This document shows positions 52,839-61,835 of a stretch of DNA of 64,000 nucleotides, piece after piece (the stretch's first letter is position 1; the number at the start of each line of letters is the position of its first letter). The notes beneath the pieces were generated by a model. It searched no databases, was not told the origin of the DNA, and saw nothing but the letters and a program-made list of their open reading frames with translations. A program made the position numbers and the translations under genes. The DNA is taken from contig CAVQCA010000033.1 of assembly GCA_963710815.1 (NCBI GenBank), positions 1-64,000 on the forward strand, given 5' to 3'. The stretch is from CAVQCA01 sp963710815. Its GTDB lineage: Bacteria; Pseudomonadota; Gammaproteobacteria; UBA9214.

Positions 52839-53288
52839 TTGACATCGCACACCCGTACATTCTGGCGGGACCGCCTGTTCTGGCTGGCGGTCATGGCGGG
52901 ACCGCTATCCTGGCTGGTACTGTTTCTGCTGCTGCGGCCCGCCCCTCAATGGGACTGGCCGTTCAGAATGCCGATGGAGTACCTGCTACCGGCCGTGATC
53001 TACCCCGTGCTGGAGGAAGCCGTGTTCCGCGGTCTGCTCCAGGAACTCGCGCAGGAGTACATCAGCCGCAGGAATGTCGGGCCGATCAGCCTGGCCAATC
53101 TGCTCACCAGCCTGGTCTTTACCGGTTTTCACTTTCTGAACCACGCCCCCCTCTGGGCGGCACTGGTCTTCTTCCCGTCGCTGGTGTTTGGATTTTTCAA
53201 GGACCGCTACCACACGCTAACCACGCCGATCCTGCTGCACGGATTCTACAATGCCGGATTCCTGCTGCTGTTCACGGTGCCTGCCTGA
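52839..53288 (+). CDS. CPBP-type intramembrane protease, MrtJ-like
   Basis: A 149-residue protein with about four membrane helices. It carries the glutamic intramembrane protease motifs: EEAVFRGLLQ (EExxxR), FTGFHFLNH (FxxxH) and HGFYNAGF. The length and the pattern NLLTSLVFTGFHFLNHAPLW followed by FGFFKDRYHTLTTPILLHGF resemble MrtJ, the protease paired with JDVT-CTERM sorting tails. The start is probably the TTG at 52839. Its 3' end overlaps the convergent kinase gene by 17 bases. No JDVT-tailed protein is seen in this window. Confidence 0.75.
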   Translation: MTSHTRTFWRDRLFWLAVMAGPLSWLVLFLLLRPAPQWDWPFRMPMEYLLPAVIYPVLEEAVFRGLLQELAQEYISRRNVGPISLANLLTSLVFTGFHFLNHAPLWAALVFFPSLVFGFFKDRYHTLTTPILLHGFYNAGFLLLFTVPA

Positions 53289-54717
53289 GCCGGGACGCCA
53301 GGGCATCGCGAAAACATCCATACCGTTGCCTCAGCCGCGGATCCTCCTGCGGGAGGAAGAGATGCTCCCTCTCCACCGGCGCCCATCCGGCCGAAGATCC
53401 GGCGGCCAGCCAGGCGATGCCGCGCAGGGTGGCCTCGACGCCGTGAAACCGCTCGACGTCGAGTCCGGACAGGTTGGCCAGCTTCCGGCACAGACCGTCA
53501 AGCGGCGCCAGGCCACCGGCGATCCTGATGCGCTTCACCCGGGGATTCCGCTCACAGAGCAGTTCGATGTTGGCCTGGAGCAGAAAGACAATACTCTCGA
53601 CGACCGCGACCAGGGCCTGCGCCGGTCCTGGTTCCGCCCCCCTGTCGTCCGGCAGTAAAACCGGCTCCGGCCCGCGCCGCCACCAGGGGGCGCCCAGTCC
53701 ACCGATACTGTTCAGAAAGACGGGCGGGTTATCGATCCGGTCGAGCCAGGCGCCAAGCTGCGCCGGCCAGTCCTCGATCCGGTACCGGGCCGCCATCCAG
53801 TCGAGCGCCGCCGCCGCACCGTTGACGGTGCCTTCCAGGTAGTGGTCCGCGGTGCGGGCATCGCTGCGGGACAGGCCGCGCAGCAGCCGGGAAACCGGCG
53901 GGTGCTGCGCTCCGGTCGGCAGCAGGACGAAAGCGCCGGTCCCCGTGTTGACCAGCAAGGTATCGCGATCCGGCACCCCCTGGGCATAGAGCGCGGCGGT
54001 CTGGTCTCCGTTGACGGCGGTCAGGGAGATGTTTCCGTGGCGGGTCATTCCGAAGTCGGCCAGGATCGGCAGGCAGTCGGGCAGGGTTTCGCGCGGGATG
54101 TGAAACAGATCAAGCAGCCACGGATCCCAGTCACGATCTTGCAGATTCCACAGCAGCGTGCGCGAGGCGTTGGCGTGATCGACCATCTCGCGCGCGCCCT
54201 GAACCAGATGATGCAGCAGAAAGCCCGCCAGCGGACCGATGACTAGCCTGCCCTGCCCCCGGGCGGAGGCCACCACCGCGTCATGCCGCAGCAGCCATTG
54301 CAGCTTGCCGGCGCCGTAGTGCGGCGAGAGCCGCAGGCCGGTTCGCTCCCGGATCGCCTCCTCGTGGCAGGCAAACGCCTCGAGGTCCGCCGCGGTGCGT
54401 GTATCCTGCCAGCTGAGTACGGGCGACAGTGGCCGGCCGGATCGGGATTCCCAGGCCAGCACGCTGGAACGCTGGGTGGCCAGTCCGGCCGAACCGATCT
54501 GCGCGGTGTCGATGCCTGGCTGCCGCAGGATTTCGTCCATGACGGCGCGCAGCGAGTCCTGTATCTCCACCGGCGATTGCTCCACCTCCGGGCGGTTGTG
54601 CGTCTGCAGGGAGACCGGACGACGCGCCAGCGCCACCATGTGCCCCTGACCGTCGTAGACGGCGGCGCGCGTTGAATGCGTACCCTGGTCGATGGCGAGC
54701 GTCAGCGTGTCGGTCAC
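53272..54717 (-). CDS. GlpK-like FGGY family carbohydrate kinase
   Basis: A 481-residue FGGY kinase. ATP-binding motifs are LAIDQGTHSTRAAVYD (phosphate 1), NGDQTAALYAQG (phosphate 2) and RIRIAGGLAPLDGLCRKLAN (adenosine). WQDTRTAADLEAF and ATQRSSVLAWE are as in glycerol-kinase relatives, but overall it is diverged. The context, with GlpD and a glycerophosphodiester phosphodiesterase in an overlapping operon (4-base overlap with GlpD), makes glycerol the best substrate guess. It is the last gene of the unit. Confidence 0.82.
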   Translation of the reverse strand: MTDTLTLAIDQGTHSTRAAVYDGQGHMVALARRPVSLQTHNRPEVEQSPVEIQDSLRAVMDEILRQPGIDTAQIGSAGLATQRSSVLAWESRSGRPLSPVLSWQDTRTAADLEAFACHEEAIRERTGLRLSPHYGAGKLQWLLRHDAVVASARGQGRLVIGPLAGFLLHHLVQGAREMVDHANASRTLLWNLQDRDWDPWLLDLFHIPRETLPDCLPILADFGMTRHGNISLTAVNGDQTAALYAQGVPDRDTLLVNTGTGAFVLLPTGAQHPPVSRLLRGLSRSDARTADHYLEGTVNGAAAALDWMAARYRIEDWPAQLGAWLDRIDNPPVFLNSIGGLGAPWWRRGPEPVLLPDDRGAEPGPAQALVAVVESIVFLLQANIELLCERNPRVKRIRIAGGLAPLDGLCRKLANLSGLDVERFHGVEATLRGIAWLAAGSSAGWAPVEREHLFLPQEDPRLRQRYGCFRDALASRLRQAP

Positions 54718-55889
54718 GGCGATGCCGGCCTCAATCCCAGCCGTGCGGTGTCTGCGACCGGCGTGCGCGCCGGCAGGGTCCGGTGCAGGAGGTCCATGAC
54801 ATGCCGCGCCGTGATGCGATAGCCGGTGAGCTTGCCGCCGTAGATCGACACCACGCGGGGTTGTCGCGGATTGTCCATTTCCAGGCGGGTCTCGCGGGAA
54901 CGGGTGAACACCGCACGAGGTGAAGCGGGTAACACCCGAAGGCCCGCATAACGGTCCAGCACCGTCAGCGGGCGGTGCGGAAAATAATGCCGTACGGTTT
55001 CCAGCAGGTAGGCCTCCTCGCCGGGCAGGGGGATGGCGGCGGCGGGATTACCGCTATAGGGCGTTTCGGTGGTGCCGAGCAGCATCCGGTCCTTCCAGGG
55101 CAGCAGAAAGACGGCGCGCCGGTCGGCGGGGGCTTCCAGATAGTAGGCGCCCTGCAGGAGACGGCCTTCCAGGACCAGATGCGTACCCTGCACCAGATCG
55201 ACGGCAATCCTGGACGGTGCGGGCCGAATCCGCTCCACCACCGCATTGATCCACGGCCCCGCGGCATTGACCAGCACGCCGGCCGTGCAACTTTCCGCCC
55301 TGCCTTTGACACGGTAGTGAACGACACAGCCGCCAGCGGCGATCTCCGCGGCGGTGAATTCCGCCGGGCTATACAGACCGGCACCCAGATCGACGGCGGA
55401 TTGCATGACCGCCCGGGTCAACGCCGCATCGTCGGTCTGGGCATCGTAGTATCGATACACCGCCTGAAGCCCTTCGGTCTCCAGCCCGTCCAGATCCCGC
55501 CATTCACGACGGCGCAGCGCCCGGAAGCGGTTGACCGGGTGCAGGCCGCCGAGAAGGGCATACAGAGTGAGGCCGGCGCGGATGAGCCTGGGGCGGCGCG
55601 TGGTCCCGGGATAGATGGGTATATGAAATGACTGCAGGTGCACCAGCTCCGGAGCCAGCGCCAGCAGCAGCGCCCGTTCCCGCAGGCTTTCCCGGACCAG
55701 CGAGAGATGCGAACCCTCGAGGTAGCGCAGGCCGCCATGGATCAGTTTACTGGAACGCCCCGAGGTCCCGGCGGCCAGGGCGGTCTGCTCCAACACCAGC
55801 ACCGAGTAACCGTCGCTGGCGGCCGCCTGCGCAACGCCGACGCCGTGGATACCCCCGCCGATGACAACGACGTCGTAGCGCTCAGTCAC
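54714..55889 (-). CDS. GlpD-like glycerol-3-phosphate dehydrogenase/oxidase
   Basis: A 391-residue FAD-dependent enzyme of the GlpD/DAO type. The N-terminal dinucleotide-binding motif is VVVIGGGIHGVGVAQAAASD, followed by SSKLIHGGLRYLEGSHLSLV, the flavin signature of GlpD. Substrate-side GTHLVLEGRLLQ and MLLGTTETPYSGNP also fit. It is about 100 residues shorter than E. coli GlpD, lacking the C-terminal helical domain. It oxidises glycerol-3-phosphate to dihydroxyacetone phosphate if the assignment holds. It overlaps both neighbours by four bases. Confidence 0.85.
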   Translation of the reverse strand: MTERYDVVVIGGGIHGVGVAQAAASDGYSVLVLEQTALAAGTSGRSSKLIHGGLRYLEGSHLSLVRESLRERALLLALAPELVHLQSFHIPIYPGTTRRPRLIRAGLTLYALLGGLHPVNRFRALRRREWRDLDGLETEGLQAVYRYYDAQTDDAALTRAVMQSAVDLGAGLYSPAEFTAAEIAAGGCVVHYRVKGRAESCTAGVLVNAAGPWINAVVERIRPAPSRIAVDLVQGTHLVLEGRLLQGAYYLEAPADRRAVFLLPWKDRMLLGTTETPYSGNPAAAIPLPGEEAYLLETVRHYFPHRPLTVLDRYAGLRVLPASPRAVFTRSRETRLEMDNPRQPRVVSIYGGKLTGYRITARHVMDLLHRTLPARTPVADTARLGLRPASP

Positions 55890-56683
55890 GCCCCGGCCCC
55901 GGCAAGGACCGGATCGATCAACAGGCTGCGGATGACGTCGGTCTCGAGCAGGGCAATACCACGCCGGCGCAATGCCAGCGCTTCCTCAACGGTATTGACC
56001 GTGTACGCAATCCACTGCCAGGGTCCCGGCCACAGGGTTTCAGGCTCGGCGGGCAGGCGTTTGCGGCTGCAGATCAGGTAGTCCGGCTGCAGCTTCATCG
56101 CCGCCGCACGGGAGGCGTTCGACCACTCAGGGAGGATCCAGCCGATGGGCAGGCGGCCGTGACGGCGGGCATGGATCAGGGGTTCCTGTACAAAGGAAAT
56201 GATGATGCATTGCGCCAGCGCCTCGTGCAGCGCGGAGAGGATGCGGCGCATGACATGATCGGCGCCGAAGACCCCGAGGCTTTCCTGCTTGACCTCGATC
56301 AGGGCACGGGCGCGGGGCCATGACTGCAACAGCGGCACCAGTTCTTCGAGGCGTGCGAGGCGCACATCGGTATACCGCTCACCGAAACGCGACGGGCAAC
56401 CGGCCGGGAGGGCGCCGAGAGTCGCATAACCGGTCTGCATGACCACATAGTCACGGCCGGTCACGCTGGCCACATCGGGATCGTGGCAGAGCACCGGCAC
56501 GCCGTCGGCGGTGAGCTGGATGTCAGTTTCGAGATACGCGGCACCCGCGCGCAGCACGGCATCGAAGCCGAGCAGCGAATTTTCGGGATAGCTTGACGGT
56601 TCGCCCCGGTGGGCAACCAGGAAACCCTGCATGCCGCCCTCCGCCGGTCCGTCATCACCCGCACCACCCTTTGCTTCGTTCAT
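55886..56683 (-). CDS. Glycerophosphodiester phosphodiesterase family protein
   Basis: A 265-residue GDPD-type TIM barrel enzyme. It has the first catalytic His in FLVAHRGEPSSYPENSLLGF, the metal-binding acids in LETDIQLTADGVPVLCHDPD and later LIEVKQES. No signal peptide is seen, so it should act in the cytosol. It would cleave glycerophosphodiesters to glycerol-3-phosphate, feeding the GlpD gene that overlaps its stop. It starts 36 bases after the radical SAM gene. Confidence 0.88.
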   Translation of the reverse strand: MNEAKGGAGDDGPAEGGMQGFLVAHRGEPSSYPENSLLGFDAVLRAGAAYLETDIQLTADGVPVLCHDPDVASVTGRDYVVMQTGYATLGALPAGCPSRFGERYTDVRLARLEELVPLLQSWPRARALIEVKQESLGVFGADHVMRRILSALHEALAQCIIISFVQEPLIHARRHGRLPIGWILPEWSNASRAAAMKLQPDYLICSRKRLPAEPETLWPGPWQWIAYTVNTVEEALALRRRGIALLETDVIRSLLIDPVLAGAGA

Positions 56684-56718
56684 TGCGGTGAGAGCGGATG
56701 TTCAGTGACTGACACGGG

Positions 56719-58107
56719 TTAAAATGAAACCAGTTGCTCGCCCGTGGGTTCGGCGCAACAGTACCAGTTCTCCGACAATCGCGGGATCGCCCCGCCGGCG
56801 CAGGAGGCCTCGAGCGGCGGTGCGGTGACTCCGGCCTGTCGGTGAGCCCGCTCCCAGACGCCTTGAAAGATTTCCCGCCGCGGCAGCTGGTCCCGCTCTG
56901 CCTGCGCGATCCACGACTGGATGTCCTGCTGCAGTTGATCGACACGGGGATCGGGATTGCGCCACGGGTGGCCGAGCAGGCGCTGGTCGAACGGCTCGAT
57001 GATGCCCGCCAGACTCTCCAGCGGCAGCAACAGGGAACCCGCGGGGATCAGCAGGCGTATCGACAGCTGCACCGGGGCGACACTTTCGACCAGGCGCAGG
57101 TCGACGAGATGGCGCAGCAGGTCGAGGTAGCTGGCCAGCGTCGTCCAGGGGGTGAACGCCACGAAGGTCGGTGAAAGATCGATGCCGGTGGTGCGCAGCA
57201 AGTCCAGTGCGGCAATGAAATCCGCACGCGTATGGCCCTTGTCGAGTTCCCGCAGGATGCCGTCATCGACGGACTCGACCGCGGAGACGATGAACAGGCA
57301 ACCGGTCTCCTTCAGTGTGCGCAGCTCCCGCGGGTAGTTCACGATATGTTCGATCTTGATCGTGGCGTCGTAGGTCACATCGGGAAATTCCTCGTGCAGC
57401 GCGCGCACGATCTTCAGCGCGTGCCCCGGGCCGTTGAAAAAATCCGGGTCGCCGAAGGAGATATGCCGCGCCCCTTCCCGGACCTGCGTGCGGATGTCGT
57501 CGAGGACGATCCCGGCGGGAATGGCGCGGAACCTTCCCCGGTAGACCGGCACGACCGGGCAGTGGCGGCAGAGGTACTTGCAGCCGCGCGTCGTCTCGGC
57601 GAAGCCCACCGTCCGGCGCGTAGCGTCGGGAAGGACAAGGGCGGCGTAACGTGACAGGGCCGGCAGCCGGTCGCGTTGCGGTGCGATGAAATCGATCCTG
57701 TCCAGGCTGATCTCGGGCTCGGTTTGCTTCCCGGCCTTCCCTGCCCGCAGTCGCCTGACGAGGGAAACCAGGCCGGGTTCGTATTCACCGCCGAGAACGG
57801 TTTGCACACCCAGGGATCGGAACAGGTCCGCATTCATGGGGGCATACAGGCCATAGACACACAGATCGGCGTGCGGAGCGAGCTGACGGATCTTCGGCAG
57901 GGCTTCCACGGCGATGCGGGTCGCCGTGTGCATGGCGATATAGATCGCCACCAGCCCGGTATCGACGTCCAGACTGTCATCGAGGCGTTGTATCGAAAGG
58001 TCGCAGCAGGCGACGGTGCAGCCTTCCCGATCCAGCCAGGCGGCCGCCTCCGCCAGACCGAACGGTTGACGCCCGAGTTCATAGGGATTGATCAATGTGA
58101 CTTTCAT
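56719..58107 (-). CDS. CUAEP/CCAEP-tail radical SAM protein with B12-binding domain
   Basis: A 462-residue radical SAM protein. An N-terminal Rossmann-like B12-binding domain (MKVTLINPYELGRQPFGLAE, about residues 1-130) precedes the TIM-barrel core with the cluster motif TRGCKYLCRHCPVVP (C-x3-C-x2-C). The C-terminus ends SENWYCCAEPTGEQLVSF, the CCAEP tail that in relatives is often Sec-Cys (CUAEP). Here both are Cys codons. The substrate is unknown. It heads an operon with GDPD, GlpD and FGGY kinase genes. I prefer the start at 58107; an in-frame ATG at 58134 lies inside a palindrome. Confidence 0.85.
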   Translation of the reverse strand: MKVTLINPYELGRQPFGLAEAAAWLDREGCTVACCDLSIQRLDDSLDVDTGLVAIYIAMHTATRIAVEALPKIRQLAPHADLCVYGLYAPMNADLFRSLGVQTVLGGEYEPGLVSLVRRLRAGKAGKQTEPEISLDRIDFIAPQRDRLPALSRYAALVLPDATRRTVGFAETTRGCKYLCRHCPVVPVYRGRFRAIPAGIVLDDIRTQVREGARHISFGDPDFFNGPGHALKIVRALHEEFPDVTYDATIKIEHIVNYPRELRTLKETGCLFIVSAVESVDDGILRELDKGHTRADFIAALDLLRTTGIDLSPTFVAFTPWTTLASYLDLLRHLVDLRLVESVAPVQLSIRLLIPAGSLLLPLESLAGIIEPFDQRLLGHPWRNPDPRVDQLQQDIQSWIAQAERDQLPRREIFQGVWERAHRQAGVTAPPLEASCAGGAIPRLSENWYCCAEPTGEQLVSF

Positions 58108-58126
58108 ATATATTTTCAGTAAGATA

Positions 58127-58144
58127 TATGACATTCATGTCATA
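58127..58144. promoter_or_regulatory. Palindromic operator candidate
   Basis: TATGACATTCATGTCATA, with 8-base perfect arms and a 2-base centre, lies 20-37 bases before the radical SAM start. The position over the likely promoter or leader suggests a repressor site. The regulator is unknown. The palindrome also contains a possible earlier ATG for the gene. Confidence 0.4.
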
Positions 58145-58420
58145 GTGCGTGAGAATCGTGTTGCGCCATTTGCGTGTGCCCTTGCCCACACCGCGCAACC
58201 AGCCTGCGTGGCGACCGCGCCCGCGAAATGGTAAACGCCTGCCCGGGAAATTAACACGGATGGATCATGCGCCATTACCAACACCGGGTATAGAACTTAT
58301 GAGGCAAGTCACGAAGGCTACTTGGCAAAGGCGCACGTCCGTCGTCCGGCATGGCTCAGGTGCTCCGCCGGAACTGTGTTACTGTTCGGGCAACCCCCTA
58401 CCGGCCCGGCACGAACCCGC

Positions 58421-59581
58421 ATGAACGCCTTCCCCGACGTACACTACATCGATACGCCTTCCGCCCTGGAAGGGCTGTGCGCGGAACTGCGCGACAACCC
58501 GTGGTTCAGCCTCGATACCGAGTTCCTGCGCGAGAAGACCTACTACCCCGGGTTGTGCCTGCTGCAGGTGGCGACGCCGGGGCTGGTGGCCTGCGTCGAC
58601 CCGATTGTGCTGGAAGACCTGTCTCCCCTGCTCGATGTCATCTACGATGAAGGCATCGTCAAGGTAATGCACGCCGCGCGCCAGGACATGGAGATCTTCT
58701 ACCATCTGCGCAATGCCCTGCCCTCACCTGTTTTCGACACCCAGATCGCCGCCCTGCTGCTGGGTTTCCCGGACCAGATCGGTTACGGCAACCTGGTCAG
58801 GGAAACGCTTGGCATCGAGATCGAGAAACTGCATACCCGCACCGACTGGTCGCGGCGGCCCCTGTCGGAGGCGCAGATCCGCTATGCGGCCGAGGACGTC
58901 TTCTACCTGGCGCAGGTTTACCGCCACCTGATCGAAAAGCTCACCGAGCTGGGTCGCCTCGACTGGCTGTCTGATGATTTCGCACGGCTGACGCAGGTCG
59001 AGCTCTACAGCAATGATCCGGCGCAGGCCTGGCTCAAGGTGCGCGGTGCCAGCCGCCTGAAGGGTGCCGGCCTGGCGGTGCTGCAGGCGCTTGCCGGCTG
59101 GCGTGAAACGCTCGCCCGCGAGCTGGACCGCCCGCGGGGCTGGCTGCTGCGCGATGACGACCTGGTCGAGATTTCCCGCCACCAGCCCCGGACGCTGGAA
59201 GCGCTCGGGGATATCCGCGGCCTGAATGAGCGCTTCGTCGCCAGGCACGGGACGCGGCTGCTCGCGCTGATCGCCGAATCCAGGCAGCGCACCCCGCAAC
59301 CCCTGCCCTCGACCGGGCAGCACCTCCGGCTGACACCGATGCAGGAGGCGCTGGTCGACGTGCTGATGGCGGCGGTGCGTGTCTGCGCGGCGGAGAACGC
59401 CCTCAACCCGGCCGTACTCGCCTCGCGGAAACAGCTGGAACAGCTCGCGTGCGGCGCGCAGGACAGCGAGCTGCTGCACGGCTGGCGCGGTCGGCTTGTC
59501 GGCCGTCAGTTACAGGCCCTGCTCACCGGCGAACTCGGCATCTACGCGCGCAACGGCGCCATTGAACTCAGGGCCGAATGA
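58421..59581 (+). CDS. rnd: Ribonuclease D
   Basis: A 386-residue 3'-5' exoribonuclease. The DEDDy site is complete: FSLDTEFLREKTYYP (D-x-E), VMHAARQDMEIFYHL (D) and YAAEDVFYLAQVY (Y-x3-D). Two HRDC domains follow (about residues 210-285 and 300-375). RNase D trims tRNA precursors and other structured RNAs. I start it at ATG 58421 (MNAFPDVHYIDTPSALEGLC); an open extension upstream has no family resemblance. Confidence 0.95.
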   Translation: MNAFPDVHYIDTPSALEGLCAELRDNPWFSLDTEFLREKTYYPGLCLLQVATPGLVACVDPIVLEDLSPLLDVIYDEGIVKVMHAARQDMEIFYHLRNALPSPVFDTQIAALLLGFPDQIGYGNLVRETLGIEIEKLHTRTDWSRRPLSEAQIRYAAEDVFYLAQVYRHLIEKLTELGRLDWLSDDFARLTQVELYSNDPAQAWLKVRGASRLKGAGLAVLQALAGWRETLARELDRPRGWLLRDDDLVEISRHQPRTLEALGDIRGLNERFVARHGTRLLALIAESRQRTPQPLPSTGQHLRLTPMQEALVDVLMAAVRVCAAENALNPAVLASRKQLEQLACGAQDSELLHGWRGRLVGRQLQALLTGELGIYARNGAIELRAE

Positions 59582-59610
59582 TACCGGGCAAAGCCAAACC
59601 CTGATAAATA

Positions 59611-59683
59611 GCCACGGAATCACACGAATCACACAGAAGAATACAAAAAAATCTTTCCGTGTTTTTCCGTGTGATTCCGTGGC
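59611..59683. repeat. Long inverted repeat between convergent genes
   Basis: Arms GCCACGGAATCACAC (59611-59625) and GTGTGATTCCGTGGC (59669-59683) are perfect complements with 43 bases between; inner CACGGAAAAACACGG-type sequence adds further pairing. It lies between the ends of rnd and yadH. The arm sequence is of a kind found dispersed in many proteobacterial genomes. It may act as a bidirectional terminator or be a repeat element. Confidence 0.6.
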
Positions 59684-59713
59684 CATTTGTATTTCATCTG
59701 GACGACAGCGAAC

Positions 59714-60487
59714 TCAGGTGCGGATGCCGTGCCCTTTTCTCAGCAGGTGGATGCTGAACGTGTACAGCAGCGCGATGAACCCGAAGCTGATCGCATACGA
59801 GGCCGGCAACGGAATGTCCGACACCCCGAGAAAACCGAAGCGGAACGCGTTGATCATGTACAGGATCGGGTTGGCCAGCGAGATGTGCTGCCAGAACGGG
59901 GGCAGCATGGTAATCGAGTAGAAGATGCCGCCGAGGTAGGTCAGGGGCGTGAGCACGAAGGTCGGGACGATCGAGATGTCATCGAAGCTCCTGGCATAGA
60001 TGCCGTTGATGAAGCCCGCCAGCGAAAACAGGATCGCGGTCAGAATGATCATGCTCAGCATGACCCAGATGTTATGGATGCTGAGTGGGGTAAACAGCAG
60101 GGATACCAGCGTGACGGCCACGCCAACCGTCAGTCCGCGCGCCGTGCCACCGGCGATGAATCCGGTCAGGATGATGTAGTTCGGCACCGGCGAGACCAGC
60201 ATCTCCTCGATGTGGCGCTGGAATTTCGAACCGTAGAACGATGACACCACATTGGCGTAGGAATTGGTGATCACCGCCATCATGATCAGCCCGGGCACAA
60301 TGAAGTCCATGTAGCGGAAGCCATCCATATCGCCGATCTGGGCGCCGATCAGGTTGCCGAAGATGATGAAATACAGCGCCGTGGTGATCATCGGCGGCAG
60401 CACCGTCTGTATCCAGATACGCGCGTAGCGCAGGATCTCCCTGGTCACAATGGTGCGAAAAGCGGTTAATTTCTCCTGCAAGGTCAT
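59714..60487 (-). CDS. yadH: ABC-2 type transporter permease (YadH-like)
   Basis: A 257-residue permease with six membrane helices of the ABC-2 type. It has the typical IVTREILRYARIWIQTVLPP start and the conserved FSLAGFINGIYARSFDDISI then VPTFVLTPLTYLGGIFYSIT. It matches YadH of gammaproteobacteria. The exported substrate is unknown. It begins 3 bases after the ATPase gene, so the two form one unit. Confidence 0.9.
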   Translation of the reverse strand: MTLQEKLTAFRTIVTREILRYARIWIQTVLPPMITTALYFIIFGNLIGAQIGDMDGFRYMDFIVPGLIMMAVITNSYANVVSSFYGSKFQRHIEEMLVSPVPNYIILTGFIAGGTARGLTVGVAVTLVSLLFTPLSIHNIWVMLSMIILTAILFSLAGFINGIYARSFDDISIVPTFVLTPLTYLGGIFYSITMLPPFWQHISLANPILYMINAFRFGFLGVSDIPLPASYAISFGFIALLYTFSIHLLRKGHGIRT

Positions 60488-60490
60488 GGC

Positions 60491-61420
60491 TCAGCGTCCA
60501 TTGCTGCCATTACCCTCGACCAGACGGACGAACAGCTGTTCCAGGCGGTTGGTCTTGTTGCGCATGCTGAGCACCCGGATATCCTGCCGGGTGAGATCCT
60601 CGAACAGGCGATTGATGGACTCGTCCCGGGAGATATCCGCCTCCAGGGTGGTTTCATCAACGAGTCTCAGATGGTGCCGCGGCAGCGACGGCGCTTCCGT
60701 CAGCGGCACGGCGATGTCGAAAATGAAGGTTTCCATGTGCAGGGTATTGAGCAGTTTGCGGGTGGTGGTATTTTCGATCAGTTCGCCGTCGTCGATGATG
60801 GCGATGTTCCGGCACAGGCTTTCCGCTTCTTCCAGGTAATGGGTCGTGAGAATGATGGTGGTCCCGGCCGCGTTGATATCGCGCAGGAACTGCCACATGG
60901 AACGGCGAATCTCGATATCGACGCCGGCGGTCGGTTCGTCGAGGATCAGGAGCCGCGGTTCATGCACCAGCGCACGGGCGATCATCAGCCGCCGTTTCAT
61001 GCCCCCGGAAAGGTTGCGCGCCATCTCGCTGCGCTTCTCCCAGAGGCCGAGCTGCCGGAGGTAGGTCTCGGCGCGCCGGAAGGCCTCGCCACGCTCGATG
61101 CCGTAATAGCCGGCCTGGTTGGCGACGATCTCTATGACCGGCTCGAACTGGTTGAAATTGAATTCCTGCGGCACCAGGCCGATGCAGGATTTTGCGGCGG
61201 CGGTGTCGGTATCGAGATCGTGATCGAAGACGCGCACCTGTCCGCTGGTCTTGTTGACCAGAGAGGCGATGATGCCGATGGTGGTCGACTTGCCGGCGCC
61301 GTTCGGGCCCAGCAGCGCGAAGAAATCGCCCTCGGCGACGTCCAGGCTGATGCCCTTCAGCGCGACGTGACCGTTCTTGTAGACCTTTTTCAGCTCGCGC
61401 AGGGACAAGGCATGCGTCAT
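60491..61420 (-). CDS. yadG: ABC transporter ATP-binding protein (YadG-like)
   Basis: A 309-residue ABC ATPase. Walker A is LGPNGAGKSTTIG, the Q-loop VPQEFNFNQFE, the signature LSGGMKRRLM, and Walker B RLLILDEPTAGVD, with the switch His in LTTHYLEEAESL. A C-terminal domain of about 90 residues follows, as in YadG. It powers the YadH permease encoded next. It starts 4 bases after a small membrane protein gene. Confidence 0.92.
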   Translation of the reverse strand: MTHALSLRELKKVYKNGHVALKGISLDVAEGDFFALLGPNGAGKSTTIGIIASLVNKTSGQVRVFDHDLDTDTAAAKSCIGLVPQEFNFNQFEPVIEIVANQAGYYGIERGEAFRRAETYLRQLGLWEKRSEMARNLSGGMKRRLMIARALVHEPRLLILDEPTAGVDIEIRRSMWQFLRDINAAGTTIILTTHYLEEAESLCRNIAIIDDGELIENTTTRKLLNTLHMETFIFDIAVPLTEAPSLPRHHLRLVDETTLEADISRDESINRLFEDLTRQDIRVLSMRNKTNRLEQLFVRLVEGNGSNGR

Positions 61421-61424
61421 AGCC

Positions 61425-61616
61425 TCACACCAGCTTCATCAGCAGCAGGACGAACGCGACCACCAGCAGCAGGGGCACCAGCAGCCCGGCCCAGTCCCGC
61501 TCTTTCGCCTGCCGGCTTTGTTCCAGCATCGCCTTGACGCCGGGGCCGGCCCAGAACAGGACAAGGAGCGCAATTGCCGCCATTAGCACCATTTCCCAGG
61601 TTGACAGTTTATTCAT
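61425..61616 (-). CDS. Small two-helix membrane protein
   Basis: A 63-residue protein with hydrophobic helices at about residues 8-24 and 44-61 around a charged loop (LEQSRQAKERDW). The family is not named. It lies 4 bases upstream of yadG and is probably co-transcribed with the exporter. Confidence 0.6.
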   Translation of the reverse strand: MNKLSTWEMVLMAAIALLVLFWAGPGVKAMLEQSRQAKERDWAGLLVPLLLVVAFVLLLMKLV

Positions 61617-61835
61617 GTCGGTCGATGGTCTCGCGGTTGCGCGTGCGGTGGATTCCGCACGAATCAGGCGGTGGAATCCGCCATTTTTACGCTATGATAA
61701 GCCATCCGTAAAATCGATGGACAAGGTACAGGGTATGTCGCTGCAAGAAAGTGCGTTTCACACGCTACCGGCAGTTCGCTCCGGCCCCGGCATAGCCCGG
61801 GTCCGGAACCGATGCCTTAACCGACTAGCGGCATC

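Noticed and set aside
56719..58107. Selenocysteine in the radical SAM tail
   Set aside because: The tail codons are TGT TGC, both Cys, and no in-frame TGA occurs there, so no Sec readthrough is needed.
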